DNA from: Girardinichthys multiradiatus
Lineage: Eukaryota; Chordata; Actinopteri; Cyprinodontiformes; Goodeidae
Reading direction: 5' to 3'
Assembly (NCBI RefSeq): GCF_021462225.1
Contig: NC_061818.1
Location: 19,241,462 to 19,305,461, forward strand
Length of the DNA: 64,000 bases
Shown here: in pieces, positions 1-10,885 of the stretch
Layout: the number at the start of each line of letters is the position of its first letter
Numbering within the stretch: position 1 is the stretch's first letter
Position numbers and translations under genes: made by a program
Notes under the pieces: model-generated
Databases searched by the model: none
What the model was told of the DNA's origin: nothing
What the model saw: the letters and a program-made list of their open reading frames with translations, nothing else

Positions 1-965
1 AGCCTTGAAGTAACAAATGCATGGGCTAGTTTTTCAGCTTCACCCCTGGATAGGATATTTCAAATTTTGGCAATGTTCCGGAGGTGATAGAAGGCAATCC
101 TAGAAACCTGTTTAATATGGGATTTAAATGACATGTCCTGGTCAAAAGTAACACCAAGGTTTTTTACTTTATTACCGGAGGTCATTTAATGCCCTCCAGG
201 TTAAGTGATTGACTAAGCAGTTTCTCTTTTAAAGACTCCGGTCCAAAGACGACAACTTCTGTTTTGTCTGAATTTAGAAGCAAAAAATTTAAAGTCATCC
301 AAGTTTTTATATCTTCAAGACATGCTTGTAGTCTACCTAACTGGTTGGGCTCATCAGGATTCATGGATAAGTAAAGCTGAGTATCATCAGCGTAACAGTG
401 AAAATGTATCCTATGCTGCCTGATAATTTGACCTATTGGAAGCGTATATATATATTAAAGAGAATTGGCCCAAGTACTGAACCCTGTGGTACTCCACAAT
501 TAACCCTGGAGTTTAAAGATGATTTATCATTTACATGAACAAACTGGAATCTGTCAGACAGATAAGATTTAAACCAGCCTAGCGCTGTTCCCCTGATCCC
601 TACAGCATATTCCAGCCTTTCTAAGAGAATATTGTGATCGACTGTATCAAATGCAGCACTGAGATCTAACAGAACCAGTACAGACACAAGTCCATTATCT
701 GAGGCCATACGAATATCATTAGTGACTTTCAGCAGAGCTGTTTCAGTGCTATGATGAGCTCTGAAGCCTGACTGAAACTCTTCAAACAGGTCATTGCTGT
801 GTAAATGTTCACACATTTGATTAGCAACTATTTTCTCAAGAATTTTAGATAAGAATGGAAGATTGGATATAGGTCTGTAATTTTTCAAGTCATCTCGATC
901 AAGCGAAGGTTTCTTAAGTAAAGGTTTAATCACAGCTACCTTAAAGCCTTTTAAAACATACAAAA
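1..965 (-). mobile_element. L2-like LINE fragment, reverse transcriptase (broken)
   Basis: This is part of a non-LTR retrotransposon reading leftwards. From 963 down, a 176-residue frame carries reverse transcriptase motifs in order: [19 protein letters not shown] and [10 protein letters not shown]. The catalytic YADD lies at 383-394 but in another frame: the frame changes inside an AT-dinucleotide run near 446-456. The frame from 364 to 182 continues past YADD (LNSDKTEVVVFGP), stops, and 1-180 still reads like the C-terminal RT region (roughly KVKNLGVTFDQDMSFKSHI). The 5' part (endonuclease) is absent, as expected for 5' truncation, and the 3' end runs off the window. The motifs fit the L2/CR1-Jockey group common in fish; the exact clade is not settled. 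It cannot make a working enzyme. Confidence 0.85.
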
Positions 966-3510
966 AAAGTGAGAGATTCTAAATAAGATGCAGACCATTT
1001 GAATCCAAAGGGAAAAATCTCCACCCATATCTCCTCCAGATGTGCTGTAATGTATTACAGCATCAAAACCATTACGTTCTTTATATCCACAGACTGCAGT
1101 TAATCATTCCATCACACCAACCAGCTAAAATGGATTATATGGATTCTACTCAAGTAATTTATAATTAAAAAGTACAACAAAGTTTGTTTATGCAAAAATA
1201 AACACATACATTTACTGGGAATGTGTGGATTTTGTTTTACCCAATTAAGGAGTTATGTGAGCAGACAGTATATCTTCAAAGTGTTGAGAGATGGCCTGCC
1301 ATCATATGAGAGTAGCATTGACTATAAAACTGAAATACTGGGTAGCTGTGGTTGAACTATATCATCCATGCAGAGCAAAAAAATAGAGGGTCAGTGAACA
1401 GTGTGGGAACTTTTACAGAGAAATGTTGCTGTGAACTTTTTTTACCCTTTGTATGGCTGGAAAATGAAGATAAATGGATGCCATTCTGCCCCCTAATGTA
1501 GCAGCGAGGGATTATTATTGTGAAAATGTAGCTCCTAGATGCACTTCCCGAACCTTTTCTATTTTTCTTTTCATTTATTTATTCAATTAAATCAGCCTGC
1601 CCAACATTTACCCAACCTACACACCTGAGATACATGCACCGTGCATGGAAACCAGCTCCTGTCAGCTGTCAAGGCTAAGTGTCCAGGGAGTTGTCCAGAC
1701 CCACTGATCCTGTCTCAGAGAGCCAGATAAGGCAGGTCGAAAGGGCTGCACAACAAAAAGGGAATAATGAGATGCCAACGAAAGGAGGTGATTGTATTAA
1801 TAAAACAAAATAGCTTTCAATCATGAGACAATACTTAAACTTTTTTTTTCTGCTCTTTTACTCCCTTTTTCTCCTCTGTCTCTGTGACTTCAGAAGATGA
1901 CTGAAGCTACAATCTCTTCATTGCTCCCTATCTGCTCTAAATTCAAATAAGCAGCTCGGTGGCCTTTATGAACTCTGGCATAATTTGCATCAGTGCCTGT
2001 TTTTGTATACATTCCCTCATCTTCTCCTTCACTCACACGAACAAGAGATCCACTCGCTCATTGCACCTGATTCTCAGAGGAAAGGTGCCTGTCAGCACTA
2101 ATGGTGGAAGTTTGTCCCCTAACAGTCTGTAACCCACCCCACCCCAACCCCCGCATTCTCACTCTCATTTTCTCTGTTTCTTTTGCTTTTTCCGCCTGAG
2201 GCAGCTGGGAAAGAGACACAGTGACATGATGAAACTGCAGGACTTGAAGCAGGGCCGACACTGCTACTTTCAATGTGATTGACTTGTTTTCCAAACACCT
2301 GGTCTGGTGTTCTGTAAGATAATAGAGAAAAAATAACATAAGAACAACACCGAGCAACTGGCTTGTACTTTCAAAGATTTATCTGAAGCAAGCAGTCCTG
2401 TCATACGGAATGATGGGAGAGTCTTTGCAACACCTAGACTTAAATTCCTGGCTCCCCATTTCTCCAGCTTTGTTTGACTTTAAAATGCTGCAGTTTCCCT
2501 TTACATGAAAACCAATTTCAAGGTTGAGAAAACTGAGTGTTTGAAAGGCATTTTAATTTTACTTTTAATGTTGAGGAACAGACCTGTATAACAGGTGCTA
2601 AACTTCATTTAATTTAGAATAAAGAGTAAAAACATAAAATATACTGTACAATACGATTAGAATAATGCAATCATTGAGAACAAATATGTCTTTTGGAATT
2701 TTAACATACAAATGGATAATGTTTAAAAGACACAAACATTGAAAATAAATATACTATTCCCCTTCTGTGATAACAAATGTTGATTGATACAAGCCTGATT
2801 GCATATTTTGAATATAAAAGGATTAAACCTTCTAAAAGGTAGTTTTTATCAGCAATAACCAGACAGAAACGTATCTTGCAGCATCACAGGATGTCTTTGT
2901 ACTTTCACTTTGTAGCACTGCAACAACGTCACAACAGCTTAATCGACCGCCATGTAACAGCTCGATAGGCAATTTTAAACAATATGATTGTGCATCTCCA
3001 AAAAGACAACAGAATTATAATTTTAAAAAATCTCTGTTTTGATTTAAATTTTACAAAAAATAGCATGCTGACAATTATTTATACCCACCTCAGTAATCAA
3101 TGGAAAAGTGTTTTTCGCCACTGCCGTATTCAACAGTCTTTTTCTTCAGGCCTTTGGCTTTGTAAGTAAGCGTGCATTGTATTAGTAAAACATGCAAGAT
3201 GCAATAATGTCTTTCTGCCTGGCTTCATCACAAACACAGACCACAGAAAATAAGAGATCTATCCAGCTACTGGAAAAAAGACTAATTAAATTCATTATCT
3301 CCATCTCAACATTAAGCTTCTATGAGGTTGCCTCTGGTTGGTTTCTGCTCTTTTTGCATTAAAACAACTTATAATTTCTTAATCCCTTGAACATGTTACC
3401 ACCTATTTATCTTCAAAAACTTTTAATCTGCATTAAACAACAAGAATCACCTAATATATTACAGACATTTAGAGTCTTAGCTAACATTAATGCAGTTGAG
3501 GCAGACATTC
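966..3510. other. Intergenic, nothing recognised
   Basis: AT-rich unique-looking sequence. Short open frames on both strands have no recognisable domain and no splice or codon support. No tRNA or other RNA gene was seen. Confidence 0.5.
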
Positions 3511-3511
3511 A

Positions 3512-3705
3512 TGGTAAGTGGACTGACTTTCCAGTTATACCGACCACTCAAAAGCACTAGAGCCACATTCACCCTATCGTACACACATTTATACACTGAT
3601 GTCTTGTCCGGGGTCACATTCACATGTGATCAGAGGAACCTGGAATCAAACCCACAACTTTTGGATTGCAAGACAACTCCTCTTCCCACTGAGCCTCAGT
3701 CTGCC
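3512..3705 (-). mobile_element. tRNA-derived SINE with L2-like tail, degraded copy (family B)
   Basis: Read on the minus strand, it begins with a tRNA-like head (ctcagtgggaagag, then cttgcaatcc) and ends with the block gtgaatgtggctctagtg and ...gagtggtcggtataactgg. The same block order occurs at 10660-10885 (plus) and 13808-14040 (minus). The tail resembles the 3' end of fish L2 LINEs (aagcgctatataaat), suggesting L2-driven retrotransposition. The family name is not assigned. Confidence 0.6.
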
Positions 3706-3774
3706 ACATGTGAACTACATATTGCGTACAGTGATACTGTGATAACAATCAATTTGTGACATATTGTGCAGCCC

Positions 3775-3970
3775 TAATTCAGAGGCCTCCTTGCTATTAC
3801 CCTCATCTTCAGCTCCATCCGTAGTTTCTCTATCAGATTTGAGTGGAGACTCTGGTACAGCCACTCCAAAACAATATAAATTTAAATCAGAGGAAAATTA
3901 TTTAAAATGTAAATCTGGGGGTATGAATAATTCTAGGCTTAAGAATCATTCCCATTCACTCACATAATCT
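3775..3970. repeat. Possible transposon relic, unclassified
   Basis: A serine-rich frame is open here, but the end (gggggtatgaataattctagg) has the look of fish DNA-transposon termini. No domain is recognisable, so it is not called as a gene. Confidence 0.25.
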
Positions 3971-4400
3971 GTCAACATTGAGTTCTAAAGGATGAAACCT
4001 TTACCTATTCCAGGGAACAATTCCATCACACATTAAAAAAAGAAAACGTTTCATGAATTATTAAGAAAATACTTCTAACAATGTTTTATCCAGTCCCTGT
4101 TTGGACCAGTCAACTCTAATTCTATATGAGAAATTATGACTTAATGCAACTTTTGCTGTTTAGTTATGTACAATTTTAGTTTCACAGTGTCTGAATTTGA
4201 TATCAGCTTCAGCAACAGAAACATCAAAACCTCTGAGCCGAGTTCAGGAGTTCAACTGTTTAGTTGTTAGCCTTTTTTTTTTTTTTATATGCAGCCTTTT
4301 TTGGATTATAGCTTAACCACCTGTCGGTATTTACAGTCCCTAGGTCTTAACTCAGTCTTAGCCATTTCTTCTTCGTTTTCTTCTATCTTCTTCTTCATTC

Positions 4401-4687
4401 CATTCATCCATCCATTTTCTATACCCACTTTTTCCATACAGGGTTGAAGGGAGTTGGTGCATATCTACAGCGGTCTACATTCACACATAAGGGTAATTTG
4501 GAGAGACCAATTAACCTAGCAGTCATGTTTTTGGACTGTGGGAGGAAGTCGGAATACCTGGAGAGAAACCACCCATGCTCGGGGAGAACATGCAAACTCC
4601 CTGTAGAAAGTACCCCGGCCAGGAGTCAAACACAGGACCATCTCGCTGCAAGGCAACAGTGCTACCAACTGCACCACTGTGCAGCCC
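4401..4687 (-). mobile_element. tRNA-derived SINE (family A), minus strand
   Basis: On the minus strand it starts with a tRNA-like head (gggctgcacagtggtgcagttggtagc) and continues through the blocks gtttgcatgttctcc, cttcctcccacagtcc and ttaattggtctctcc to a tail with gggtatagaaaatgg. The best-preserved copy of this family is at 16567-16910. It is diverged and lacks an internal piece before the tail. Confidence 0.75.
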
Positions 4688-5545
4688 ATTTTAAATGTTA
4701 TATTGAAATAATTCTTTTTTCTTTTATCTAGGATCCGATCTAGGCTTCCCCTGAATCCATTGGAAGAACATCTTCTTCTATTTTATCTGAAAATGTCCAT
4801 GCAATCACAAAGCAAATAAAGCACCTTCTATCCAAACTGTTAATTGTTGAAGCCTTTTTGTTTGTCTTTGGAAATTAAATGAACTCAATCAATGTTTTTT
4901 CAAACTTGAACAATATACTAATAGGATGATCTTAGCTGCAGCTATGCAGATACAGAATTCTAGTTATCCAAGCCTTGAAGTACTGCAAATATGAAAGAGT
5001 TAGTACAAATTTTCAGTTTTGATCATAAATATTTCAATCAGTATGTGCCATGTGTCAAAAGAGAAAGGGCAGATTATTTTCATACAGTGTCAGAGGTGCC
5101 AGGTTCTTTAAATAATAAAGTGTTTGAGACTGAAACTGTTGGATCTTAAAGGAGATGCTCTTGATGTTAAGGGCAGCTGGCTTTAGCCTCTCTTGTATGC
5201 TGCTCTAAGAGGTTGCTGAGAATGATAGTAAAAGTGAGAACATCAGCTTGAAGTCAGACACACTGGAATTTGCATGATGCATGACACAAGGTCGCTATGA
5301 AGGGCAAACCCTGGAGACATTTATGAATTTTAAGCACCCTGAGTTTGTCTGAATTTGTTAGAAACAGACTGTGGTCCCTGTCATGTGTCTAAAATTTGAT
5401 CAGAGCGCCATTCTAGAATCATGGCCGACAAAATATCCATCAAGATATTTATAAAGCAACATAAACATATACCTTTTATAGGAAACCTTAACTGTTGCCC
5501 CTTACAGGTTGCCTGTGTTATACATTCCACAATGACAAAGCCAAA

Positions 5546-6020
5546 GATATGATATGATATAATATAATATGATATGATATGATATGATATGATATGATAT
5601 GATATGATATAATATGATATGATATGATATGATATGATATAATATAATATAATATAATATAATATAATATAATATAATATAATATAATATAATATAATAT
5701 AATATATGATATAATATAATATGATATGATATGATATGATATGATATGATATGATATGATATGATATGATATGATATGATATGATATGATATGATATGAT
5801 ATAATATAATATAATATAATATGATATGATATGATATAATATAATATAATATAATATGATATGATATGATATGATATGATATGATATGATATGATATGAT
5901 ATGATATAATATAATATAATATGATATGATATAATATAATATAATATGATATGATATGATATAATATAATATAATATAATATGATATAATATAATATAAT
6001 ATAATATAATATAATATAAT
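5546..6020. repeat. Pentanucleotide microsatellite, (GATAT)n mixed with (AATAT)n
   Basis: About 475 bp of uninterrupted 5-bp units that differ at one base (gatat or aatat), arranged in blocks of each variant. There is one phase break near 5703-5710 (aatatatgat). Long frames of repeated Tyr-His-Ile-Ile are open on the minus strand in all three phases only because a 5-bp repeat without stops is open in every frame; they are not genes. Confidence 0.97.
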
Positions 6021-6023
6021 ACA

Positions 6024-6358
6024 GGGCTGCACGGTGGCACAGTTGCCTTCCTGGGTTCGACTCTCGCCAGGGGTCTTTCTGCCTGGAGTTTGCATGTTCT
6101 CCCGTGCATGCGTGGGTTCTCACCAGGTTCTCTGACTTCCTCCCACAGTCCAAAACCATGACTGTTAGGTTAATCTGTCTCTCTAAATTGCCCTGAGGTG
6201 TGAATGAGTGTGTACATGGTTGTTTGTCCTGTATGTCTCTGAGTTGCCCTGCAATGGATTGGCGACCTGTCCAGGGTGTACCCCGCCTCTCGCCCGTAGA
6301 CTGCTGGCACCAGCCTCCCGATGACCCACTATGGAATAAGCGGTATAAAAGATGAAAG
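6024..6358 (+). mobile_element. tRNA-derived SINE (family A) inside AATAT repeat
   Basis: It starts gggctgcacggtggcac and ends ggaataagcggtataaaa, with the family blocks between. The head lacks the stretch around the tRNA anticodon region (compare 16567). The sequence on both sides is AATAT repeat (up to 6020 and again 6359-6376), so the element either landed in the repeat or seeded it. Confidence 0.85.
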
Positions 6359-6376
6359 AATAATATAATATAATAT

Positions 6377-8875
6377 CAACCTACTGTATCTTTATTTCAG
6401 ATCGGAAGTTAAAGTTATCCTTTATACACTGCATAGTAATTTATTTTACAGTGACACGTGTCATGAGCTTTAGAGTAGGTCCCCAATGCACCTAAAAATT
6501 ATAGAAAAGTTCAATAATTTAATTTTGTTTTAATGAAATATATTACAAACAATCACTTAGTTGCTTGTTTATGATTTACCGGTGTAATATTAACTTGTGT
6601 GCATGTTAGAGTAGATTTTTTTTTTCAGAAAGAAATGAACAGGAATCACATTTTCTGTGTGTTATCCCACATGAAAGCTTCCACCACCTTGGGTATTCTG
6701 GGTAATTAGAATTTCCAGAGCATTAAACTAAATAAGAGCATAAGTTCAGGCAGACACTTTTATCAGCCACTCCTAATTTGATTTAAGGCCATTGCATTTT
6801 CTTCAGACATTTTTTAATCTAAAGGGTTTAACATGAAGTCATCACATCCTAACAGCTTTAACTCATCTGGGAAGGCTTGCTGCAAGGTTAAGGAGTGTGT
6901 TTGGTGGAAGTATGTTTGTTCATTCTTCCCCAAACACATTTATAAGGTCAGGCACTGATGTTAAGCACAGAAAGCCCAGCTTACAGGCTCTACTTTAACT
7001 CATTCCAAATGTGCTCTATCTACTGATATCAGGACAATGCCTTCCAGACCAAACACGCTTATCCATGTCTGTATGAACCTTGCTTTGTGCCTTAGTACTT
7101 AGTCAAGGTGCAACAGGATAATATATTTAAAGGGCTTAAATGTCTCTTCATGTCCCTATATGCCAGTCTTGATGACAAGCATGCATCCCTTGTCATGGGG
7201 TGACCCATGCCGTCAGATAAGTAACTTGCACAAAATAGAGGCAAACAACCAATGACTACACAATTCTTTTTATTTGGTTACATCTGGGAATGCAATGATT
7301 CTGTTGGTTACTAAGTTATTTGTTGTTGAAATGAAGGGGTACCATATGTGTCTGTTTTCATCTTACCTTAGGTGTCTTTCCAGGGCAGGGCGGCAGACCA
7401 GAGCAGGAGGTCTCATTGTTTGAAGATTTTTGGATTTATTTTTCTTGAGTTTTGTCTGTTTTTTTGTTGCTGTAAAAGTTTCTTTACCATACAAACCATT
7501 TCCAGCACAATGCACTTCCAGTGGCTGGGGGGAAAAGAAGAAAGGACTAAAACCCAGCTACAGTTGAAGCATTAAGTCTGTGAGTCTTCCTTCCAAGACT
7601 TGGTCAAATCCTACATCCCTATTTTACTGTTTGAACAATCAGGTTCCCCTCAGAGACATGCAGGTTTCACTAAAACCTCATATGGTGCGACAAAGCAAAG
7701 TAGAAGAGGAAAAGAACCTAAATTTATTTCAAGTCCAGTTTTTTATCTATGAGACAAATTATCTACGCTGTGATAACAGCAGATCTCTCCTCACTGTTTT
7801 TTTTAAAACAAGCTTTGTCAATATTTATTTTATCTTCTGCTCCTGATTTGACTCCTCATTTTCTTTTTTTGTTCTGCGTTTTCCCCACCCTCTGACTATG
7901 TCCCTGCAAGTGCATACAGCCACCACATTTACAAAAATCTAGTATGTGTTCCCCTCCCAAAGCTCCTTCTTACAAGTCTTCATCTGCCATCTCTGTCACT
8001 TCATGTATAACTGCAATTAGTTGCTCTGCTGAGCAGGCAGGTCCTTACTGAGCAAGTATTCCTCCTCAATGAGACAGCTTGTTCCCCATGGTTATTTTAT
8101 AGTTTGTGCGTACGCTTGTGTGTGTGTTTGATTGTGTGAGAGTTAGCCTTAAAGAAATCTTTGCAGAAAATGTAATTTTACGAACCTGCTGATTGTCAAG
8201 TGTTCTTGTCTTTTGTTAAAGCTTGGATCAAGAACCCACCTGCCTCCTTTTGTAGCCAGCGTTGTAATTCATTCTGACTGTCTCTGGGTCTGTGTTCACA
8301 TAAAGCAACAATATCGCTGACAGACAGAGCTGGTTGGGAGAGTAAGAGAAAGACAGAAGCAGAGACAGGGAGACAGTGCGGCAGACAGGACAAAAACCAG
8401 GTGGAAAAGATGAATGAGCTTGAATGCATCTGAGAATGCACAGAAGAAAGGTGCCGGAACATTTAAAGAAGCATCAGTAAAACAAATTATAGCAGAATCT
8501 GCCACACTGCTATACTGCAATTTTTGAAGAAGATGAAGAAAAAGGCTATTTTGTTCCAGAACATATGTTGTGTATCCACAGGAGCTCAGTAGATGAAACT
8601 GAAGCCAACATTTCATGCACAAGATCCATCCACTATGGAACAACATTTTGGCATGCTTTTTAAAATAGGAATGTGAGAAGATGTGAAGGGTCTAACATCA
8701 AAGAAATGGGACAGGAGCAAAGTGTTTCTCGGATTCAGCATAAAAACACTTCAAAGAATGCTATATGATGTTACCTTGATACTGCAGAAATGTGTAATAC
8801 ATTAATACTAAGAAATTGTTACATGGAGAAGCACTCGCCTATGTGAAAGCTTTTCAACTTGTGTTGAAAGCAAAT
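6377..8875. other. Intergenic, nothing recognised
   Basis: No supportable gene. Several open frames of 60-116 codons exist on both strands without recognisable motifs. 8110-8140 has a short imperfect (TG)n. Confidence 0.5.
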
Positions 8876-8876
8876 A

Positions 8877-8990
8877 CAGTGCCTTGCAGATGTATTTTTC
8901 CTATTTTGTTGCCTCACAACCTGTCCGTGTAATAACATTACTGGTGATTTGCAGAAAACGATGAAGAGAAACATAATCACACTGTAAGAC
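8877..8990. mobile_element. Tc1-type terminal-repeat relic
   Basis: The string cagtgccttgcagatgtatt preceded by TA matches the start of Tc1-like inverted repeats (compare 18928). Only a short decayed piece follows; no transposase is visible. Confidence 0.4.
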
Positions 8991-9917
8991 CCTCATGGAT
9001 TGTTAAAACAAGGCTGTTTAAAGATGTTCTAATTTTTTATGACAGATCATTGTTGGGGATAAAAACTCTAAGAAAGCTGTTTCACTAACTCTAAACTGAT
9101 TTGTCCTCCGTTTTAGAGCAACTGCTGCAGAAAAACAATCAACACTGCCACAAATTTGCTTGTGCTGTAAAAAAGAAAATAAAACCTGCTTTACTCTGAT
9201 CTGAATCCATTTCAGTCTAAATAAAATCGAATTTGGCATTTCAGATAGGCTCGATCTTATTTAGGCTTGGCGGTGTGACAGATTGTTTTTAGGATGTCTG
9301 CTTTATTAGCAGACATCCCAATGGACTCTGTAGGCTAATTTGCTTGCTTTATTAGTTTTACAAGAGCTGGCAAAGTGTAGTGTGACCCTGCACAGTTCTC
9401 TCTGGGGATGCATCTAGTTGCCTGTAAGTCTCTATTTTGTTGCAGATGCTCGCCCTCCCGCACATATGGTATGAAGTCAACTAAAAAATAAAAAGAGTAC
9501 AGTAAATGTCCATTTCTGTTAGCCACCATTTATGCTTGGGGAAAAATATTGTAAATTGGTTTGGGCCATATAGGAGCCCTGCTGAGCAACACTTTGCATC
9601 CATATGTTGTTTTAAGTTTCATGTTAAGAGGCGGCATATGTTAGAAGCATTTAGTAGTAACTTGGGAGTGGATAGATAATTACCTGTAGTTGCAAACTGT
9701 GCAAAAGCCTTAAGTCATGCCTCATTTAATATTTTACACATTCAAGCAGCTTCTTTTAATGTTTTAAACTGGTCTATATTAATGATTCTTTAGATTCTCT
9801 AGTCCTTCAAATTTTGTCTTTGGATATTAGCAAAGCTTTTTATTCCATGTATTCCTGCTCAACCTTTTGTATAGGCACATGTGTTTAATTTAACTTGTAT
9901 CAGTAAACTGTAAAAGC

Positions 9918-10655
9918 TTACATACACTGGACAAAAAATGCATAACTTTTATTCCGTCACTGTCTGGCATTAGATTAAACCTTTCTTTTTTTACGTGAGT
10001 CGAGACCTAGATTTTTTTTTATTACTAAATGCAAGAATAATAAGTGAGCGAATATATGAAAGATTTATTTAACATTTAGAATAATTCTTTAAAATAATCA
10101 TCTTTTAAACTGTATAACTTGGGACAAAGGTTTTTGGTTTCCTTCCTCAAGCTTTTCATTATAAGGTTTCTCCTTAAAGAACTGATGTAACTGAATTAGG
10201 TTTTTAGGCCGCCTTGAACACACTTTTTTAGCTCTGCCCACAAATTTTCAATGGGACTGAGAGCGGGACTTTGTGATGGTCACTCCAAAGCATTGACAAT
10301 GTTGTCCTAAAAAACATATTTTGTAATTTGGTTGAATGCTTTGAGTCAATGACAATTTGGAATAGCCATTTGTGCCCAAACAATAAATTTGTGGCTGATG
10401 GCTTAAAACATCAGTTCAGTATTTCAATACAATGTCCTTTCCTTATTATGCCTTATTTTGTGAAGTGCATCAGTCTCTTCTAAAGAACCCAAAAAAACCC
10501 CCAAACACTATATGCTGTCACCACCAAACTTTACAGTGGGATCGTCGTTCTCTGTCTAACCAGCCTTCCCTTTTTGTATCAATGGTAATTATGGTCCAAC
10601 ACTTAAATGTTAGTCTCATCAGACCAAAGGACACATTATTCCTTTTCCCTGTTTA
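9918..10655 (-). pseudogene. Sleeping Beauty/Tc1-type transposase relic
   Basis: Starts with tacatacactggac, like the ends of salmonid-type Tc1 elements, followed by a gtgagtcgagacc block typical of their inverted repeats. On the minus strand the stretch near 10230-10290 decodes to the transposase signature that ends the catalytic domain (SPDLNPIEN-like, from caaattttcaatgggactg), and 10510-10540 is the GGG(K/R)-type region. Many indels and stops. A family B SINE lies directly downstream at 10660. Confidence 0.65.
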
Positions 10656-10659
10656 CATT

Positions 10660-10885
10660 TGTGACAGTGGCTCAGTGCGAAGAGTAGTCGTCTTGCAATC
10701 TGACAGCTTCCAGCACACTCCTGCCACATGTCAATGTGCCCCTGGGCAAGGCACCTAAGCCCAAGTTGCCTTCCGATCATCATATAAATGTTTGTGAGTG
10801 TGAATGGGTGAATGTGGCTCTAGTGTAAAGCACTTAAGAGTGGTTGGTATCACACGAAAAGCGCTAAATAAATTTAGCCCACTTG
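10660..10885 (+). mobile_element. tRNA-derived SINE with L2-like tail (family B)
   Basis: The head is cagtggctcagtgcgaagag then cttgcaatctgac, matching a tRNA A-box region; the middle ctgccacatgtcaatgtgcc; the tail gtgaatgggtgaatgtggc, then gcgctaaataaat. The tail is of the fish L2 3' type. Best plus-strand example of the family here. Confidence 0.7.

Noticed and set aside
5381..6159. Three long minus-strand frames of up to 242 codons with Tyr-His-Ile-Ile repeats
   Set aside because: They are the translation of a 5-bp microsatellite; a 5-bp unit without stops is open in all frames. No host gene context.
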